Shown: in pieces, positions 32,250-34,514 of the stretch
Layout of the letters: each line of letters begins with the position of its first letter
Position numbering within the stretch: the stretch's first letter is position 1
Source: Pseudomonadota bacterium
Lineage (GTDB): Bacteria; Desulfobacterota; Syntrophobacteria; Syntrophobacterales; Syntrophobacteraceae
Direction: 5' to 3'
DNA length: 34,514 nt
Assembly: GCA_023416335.1 (NCBI GenBank)
Contig: JAEZHY010000158.1
Span: 1 to 34,514 of the forward strand
The notes under the pieces: model-generated
Seen by the model: only the letters and a program-made list of their open reading frames with translations
The model's database searches: none
Told to the model about the DNA's origin: nothing
Position numbers and translations under genes: made by a program

Positions 32250-33842
32250 CTAATGTGCCCCCGGAGGTGCTGCTCGCACGTGCAAACGCCTGAGCAGAAA
32301 AACCGCCGGGATGCAGAGCAGGCATATGAATGCAAGAAAACGGAAATTGTCCATGTAGGAAAGCAGGGCGGCCTGCTGCTGTACGAGGCCGTACAGGGCC
32401 TGGTAGGTTTTCTGGTTGAGGACGTCGGGCGGCCCGTTCCGGCTGAAGAGTTGGTTGAACTGGTGGACGTACTGCTGGAACCTGGGATTATACGGATTGA
32501 GATGTTCTGAAATAATCGACTGGTGGGTCTGCGCGCCTCGCGAAAGCAAGGTGGTGACCACCGAGATCCCGATTCCGCCGCCGAGATTTCGCATGAGGTT
32601 GAAGATTCCCGCAGCGTTGCCTATCTGCTCGTTCGGCAGGCCTCCCATCGTGAGGGTCGTCAGCGGAACGAAGATGAGCCCCATGGCCAGTCCCATGATG
32701 ATGTTCGGGACAATGATGTTGCTGATCGACATCTCAAGAGTGAGCCCGCTCAACTGCCACGAGATGGCGGCCAGGGTGACGAAACCGCAGGTTATGAGAA
32801 TGCGGCTGTCCAGTTTCCCGATGACCCGTCCGACGAAGAATATGGCCATAATGGCTCCGAGCCCTCTCGGACTGAGGGCCATCCCGCTGTCCATGGCCGA
32901 GTAGCCCATGAGGTTTTGCAGGAAGAGCGGCTGAAGGGTTATTGTGCTGTAGAGTACCATGCCGACAAGGGTCATCAATATCGTGCCTATCGCGAAATTT
33001 CGGTTCTTCAGCACCCGGAGATTCACGAGAGGCTGCTTCTGCCGGACCTCCCAGAAAATGAAAGCTATCATGGACAGGACTGAAACGGCGGCGAACCACC
33101 GGATCCAGGAGGCGGAAAACCAGTCGTCCTGCTGGCCCTTGTCCAGGATGATCTGAAGAGTTGCCAGCCACAGGGCCATGAGTGAAAAGCCGATGTAGTC
33201 GATCCGGCTCCCCGCCTCCTTCCTGGCAGCATCGAGGTACGGCGGGTCCTCTATGAACAACCGGCACATGTAGAATGCGAGAATTCCGATAGGCAGGTTG
33301 ATGTAAAAAATCCAGCGCCAGGAGTAGTTGTCGGTTATCCATCCTCCGAGTGTGGGACCGATTATGGGTGCGACGACGACTCCCATACCGAAAATGGCCA
33401 TAGCGACACCGCGTTTGGCGGGGGGGAAGCTCTCCATGAGGATCGCCTGCGAGATCGGCTGAAGGGCACCGCCCGCTGCGCCCTGGAGGATACGAGCCAG
33501 GATCAGTAAGGCGAGGCTCGGGGCCGCGCCGCACGCCGCGGAAGCAAGCGAGAAAAGCGCGACGCAGGTCAGGAGAAAACGCTTGCGGCCGAAATGGATT
33601 GCCAGCCATCCCGTCATCGGCAACACGATTGCATTGGATACCAGGTAGCTTGTCAGGACCCAGGTGGACTCGTCGGTACCGGCCGAAAGATTGCCGGCTA
33701 TATGCGGCAGAGCCACGTTGGCGACAGAAGTATCGAGGACCTCGAGAAAAGTGGCGAGCATGACGGCTACGGCTATCAGCCAGGGATTCGCCTGCGGTTT
33801 CCACTCGCTCCCGACGGGAGTGTTGTCAGGTGGAGGAGCCAT
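32250..33842 (-). CDS. DHA2-family (EmrB/QacA) multidrug efflux MFS transporter
   Basis: This 530-residue protein has about 14 hydrophobic segments. It has the DHA2 motifs LEVLDTSVANVALPHIAG in helix 1, GWLAIHFGRKRFLL in the helix 2-3 loop and the antiporter motif GPTLGGWITDNYSWRWIF in helix 5. It is close to EmrB, which in Gram-negative bacteria works with the membrane-fusion protein EmrA and an outer-membrane channel. No emrA or tolC homologue is in the window. The ATG follows GGGGTGAAGG. The upstream gene is the cytidylate-kinase-like gene, 99 bases away. Confidence 0.93.
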   Translation of the reverse strand: MAPPPDNTPVGSEWKPQANPWLIAVAVMLATFLEVLDTSVANVALPHIAGNLSAGTDESTWVLTSYLVSNAIVLPMTGWLAIHFGRKRFLLTCVALFSLASAACGAAPSLALLILARILQGAAGGALQPISQAILMESFPPAKRGVAMAIFGMGVVVAPIIGPTLGGWITDNYSWRWIFYINLPIGILAFYMCRLFIEDPPYLDAARKEAGSRIDYIGFSLMALWLATLQIILDKGQQDDWFSASWIRWFAAVSVLSMIAFIFWEVRQKQPLVNLRVLKNRNFAIGTILMTLVGMVLYSTITLQPLFLQNLMGYSAMDSGMALSPRGLGAIMAIFFVGRVIGKLDSRILITCGFVTLAAISWQLSGLTLEMSISNIIVPNIIMGLAMGLIFVPLTTLTMGGLPNEQIGNAAGIFNLMRNLGGGIGISVVTTLLSRGAQTHQSIISEHLNPYNPRFQQYVHQFNQLFSRNGPPDVLNQKTYQALYGLVQQQAALLSYMDNFRFLAFICLLCIPAVFLLRRLHVRAAPPGAH

Positions 33843-33941
33843 CAGCCTTCACCCCGGCCGAGGCGCCGGCAGTTCTTCTGTAAAATCGATTCAAACATCA
33901 AAGAAGACGTGTCCTGAAAATTCATAATTATCGCACAGCCG

Positions 33942-34514
33942 TCAAACAGGCTCATTTACCCAGGGCCAGGACCGGTCTTCCGGCATCTTCTCAGCCAGGG
34001 AGGCAACCATCTCCTCGGCTGTCGTAAAGTCGATAACGCCCGTATCGATCGAAAGATGATAGTTGCGGGCATCGAATCGGTTCCGGCCGAAAAAGGACTT
34101 GATATATTGCGTACGTTGCTGGTCGGATCTCTCGATCATCTCGACCGCCTCGGCTTTGTTCTTTGCATGATAGATCGTCTTCACCCGCTCGATTCGGAAA
34201 CTTAAGGGTGCGTGGACGAACACATTCAGGAGCCGCGTCCGCCCGCGAAGCAGGTGAAAAGCGCCATGTCCCAGGACGACGCACGGCCCTTTCACTGCCA
34301 GTTCCGTAATCAGGCGCCGCTCGACCGAAATGAGTTCCTCATCCGAGACCCAGCGCGGAGGCGGGGTGTATACGCCGTCCGGAACACCCACGGTGAAGAC
34401 CGCGACGAGTTTTTCCCAGAAACTCTGAAGGCGCTCCTTCCGCCTCTCCAGTTCCTCCTCCTTGACCCCCAACTCATTTGCCGCTTCTTCTAAAATTTGT
34501 CGGTCGATATAAGC
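33942..34514 (-). CDS. Cytidylate kinase-like family protein (cut by right edge)
   Basis: The minus strand is open from the right edge to the stop at 33942, about 190 residues. At the edge it reads AYIDRQILEEAANELGVKEE, the region just after the P-loop in cytidylate-kinase-like proteins (PF13189 type). Later landmarks are VVLGHGAFHLLRG, LNVFVHAPLSFRIERV and a lid-like arginine stretch (RSDQQRTQYIKSFFGRNRFD). The N-terminal P-loop lies outside the window. This family is distinct from true Cmk and its substrate is not settled. An internal TTG at 34472 is not the real start. Confidence 0.82.
   Translation of the reverse strand, partial: AYIDRQILEEAANELGVKEEELERRKERLQSFWEKLVAVFTVGVPDGVYTPPPRWVSDEELISVERRLITELAVKGPCVVLGHGAFHLLRGRTRLLNVFVHAPLSFRIERVKTIYHAKNKAEAVEMIERSDQQRTQYIKSFFGRNRFDARNYHLSIDTGVIDFTTAEEMVASLAEKMPEDRSWPWVNEPV

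Overview
This window looks like a chromosomal segment of an anaerobic Desulfobacterota (deltaproteobacterial) organism, possibly near the Syntrophobacterales. That placement is inferred from gene content, not from a search. The supporting genes are an adenylylsulfate-reductase-like flavoprotein paired with a ferredoxin, an ImcH-like seven-heme NapC/NirT cytochrome, a Thermotoga-type DAHP synthase, many PAS and LuxR-type signalling proteins, and several families of short palindromic intergenic repeats. I see no phage, IS transposase, CRISPR array, rRNA or tRNA.

Layout. (1) Positions 1-6820 hold a carboxylate-uptake and redox locus: a divergent IclR regulator cut by the left edge, a tripartite tricarboxylate transporter (tctC, tctB, tctA), a second IclR regulator, and an AprA/FrdA-like flavoprotein with a two-cluster ferredoxin. 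(2) Positions 6821-9115 hold a decayed copy of the aroF leader region and a frameshifted membrane-bound histidine kinase on the minus strand. (3) Positions 9512-11352 hold a monoheme cytochrome and the seven-heme quinol-oxidase-like cytochrome, also on the minus strand. (4) Positions 11734-13952 hold a complete phenylalanine attenuator: promoter, Phe-rich leader peptide, alternative hairpins and terminator. It precedes a fused DAHP synthase-prephenate dehydratase. (5) Positions 14054-17485 hold a Tat-exported aldo/keto reductase, a LysR regulator and a GFA-family zinc protein. The gaps here are rich in repeats and hairpins. (6) Positions 18095-23163 hold an OpuC/Yeh-type osmoprotectant ABC transporter (permease, ATPase, permease, binding protein) followed by an MmgE/PrpD protein. 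(7) Positions 23615-26632 hold a LuxR-type response regulator, an orphan CheR, a PPC-domain protein and a small membrane protein. (8) Positions 26923-34514 are all minus strand: a four-gene redox operon (FMN reductase, aldo/keto reductase-ferredoxin, exported dienelactone hydrolase, exported nitroreductase), two MFS exporters, and a cytidylate-kinase-like protein cut by the right edge.

The clearest regulatory system is the phenylalanine attenuator. Its 36-residue leader peptide carries nine Phe, including a run of four, and five RNA segments can pair in two mutually exclusive ways. It controls an enzyme that joins the first step of the shikimate pathway to the Phe-specific prephenate dehydratase step. 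The protein also keeps the ACT-domain motifs for Phe binding, so Phe is likely to act at both transcription and enzyme level. A truncated copy of the same leader and the gene's 5' end lies 5 kb upstream, behind the ferredoxin gene, where its terminator hairpin survives.

The least understood gene set is the TctCBA, IclR and Apr-like flavoprotein-ferredoxin locus. Its order suggests import of a carboxylate that is then reduced or oxidised by the flavoprotein with electrons moving through the ferredoxin. The substrate cannot be read from the sequence.
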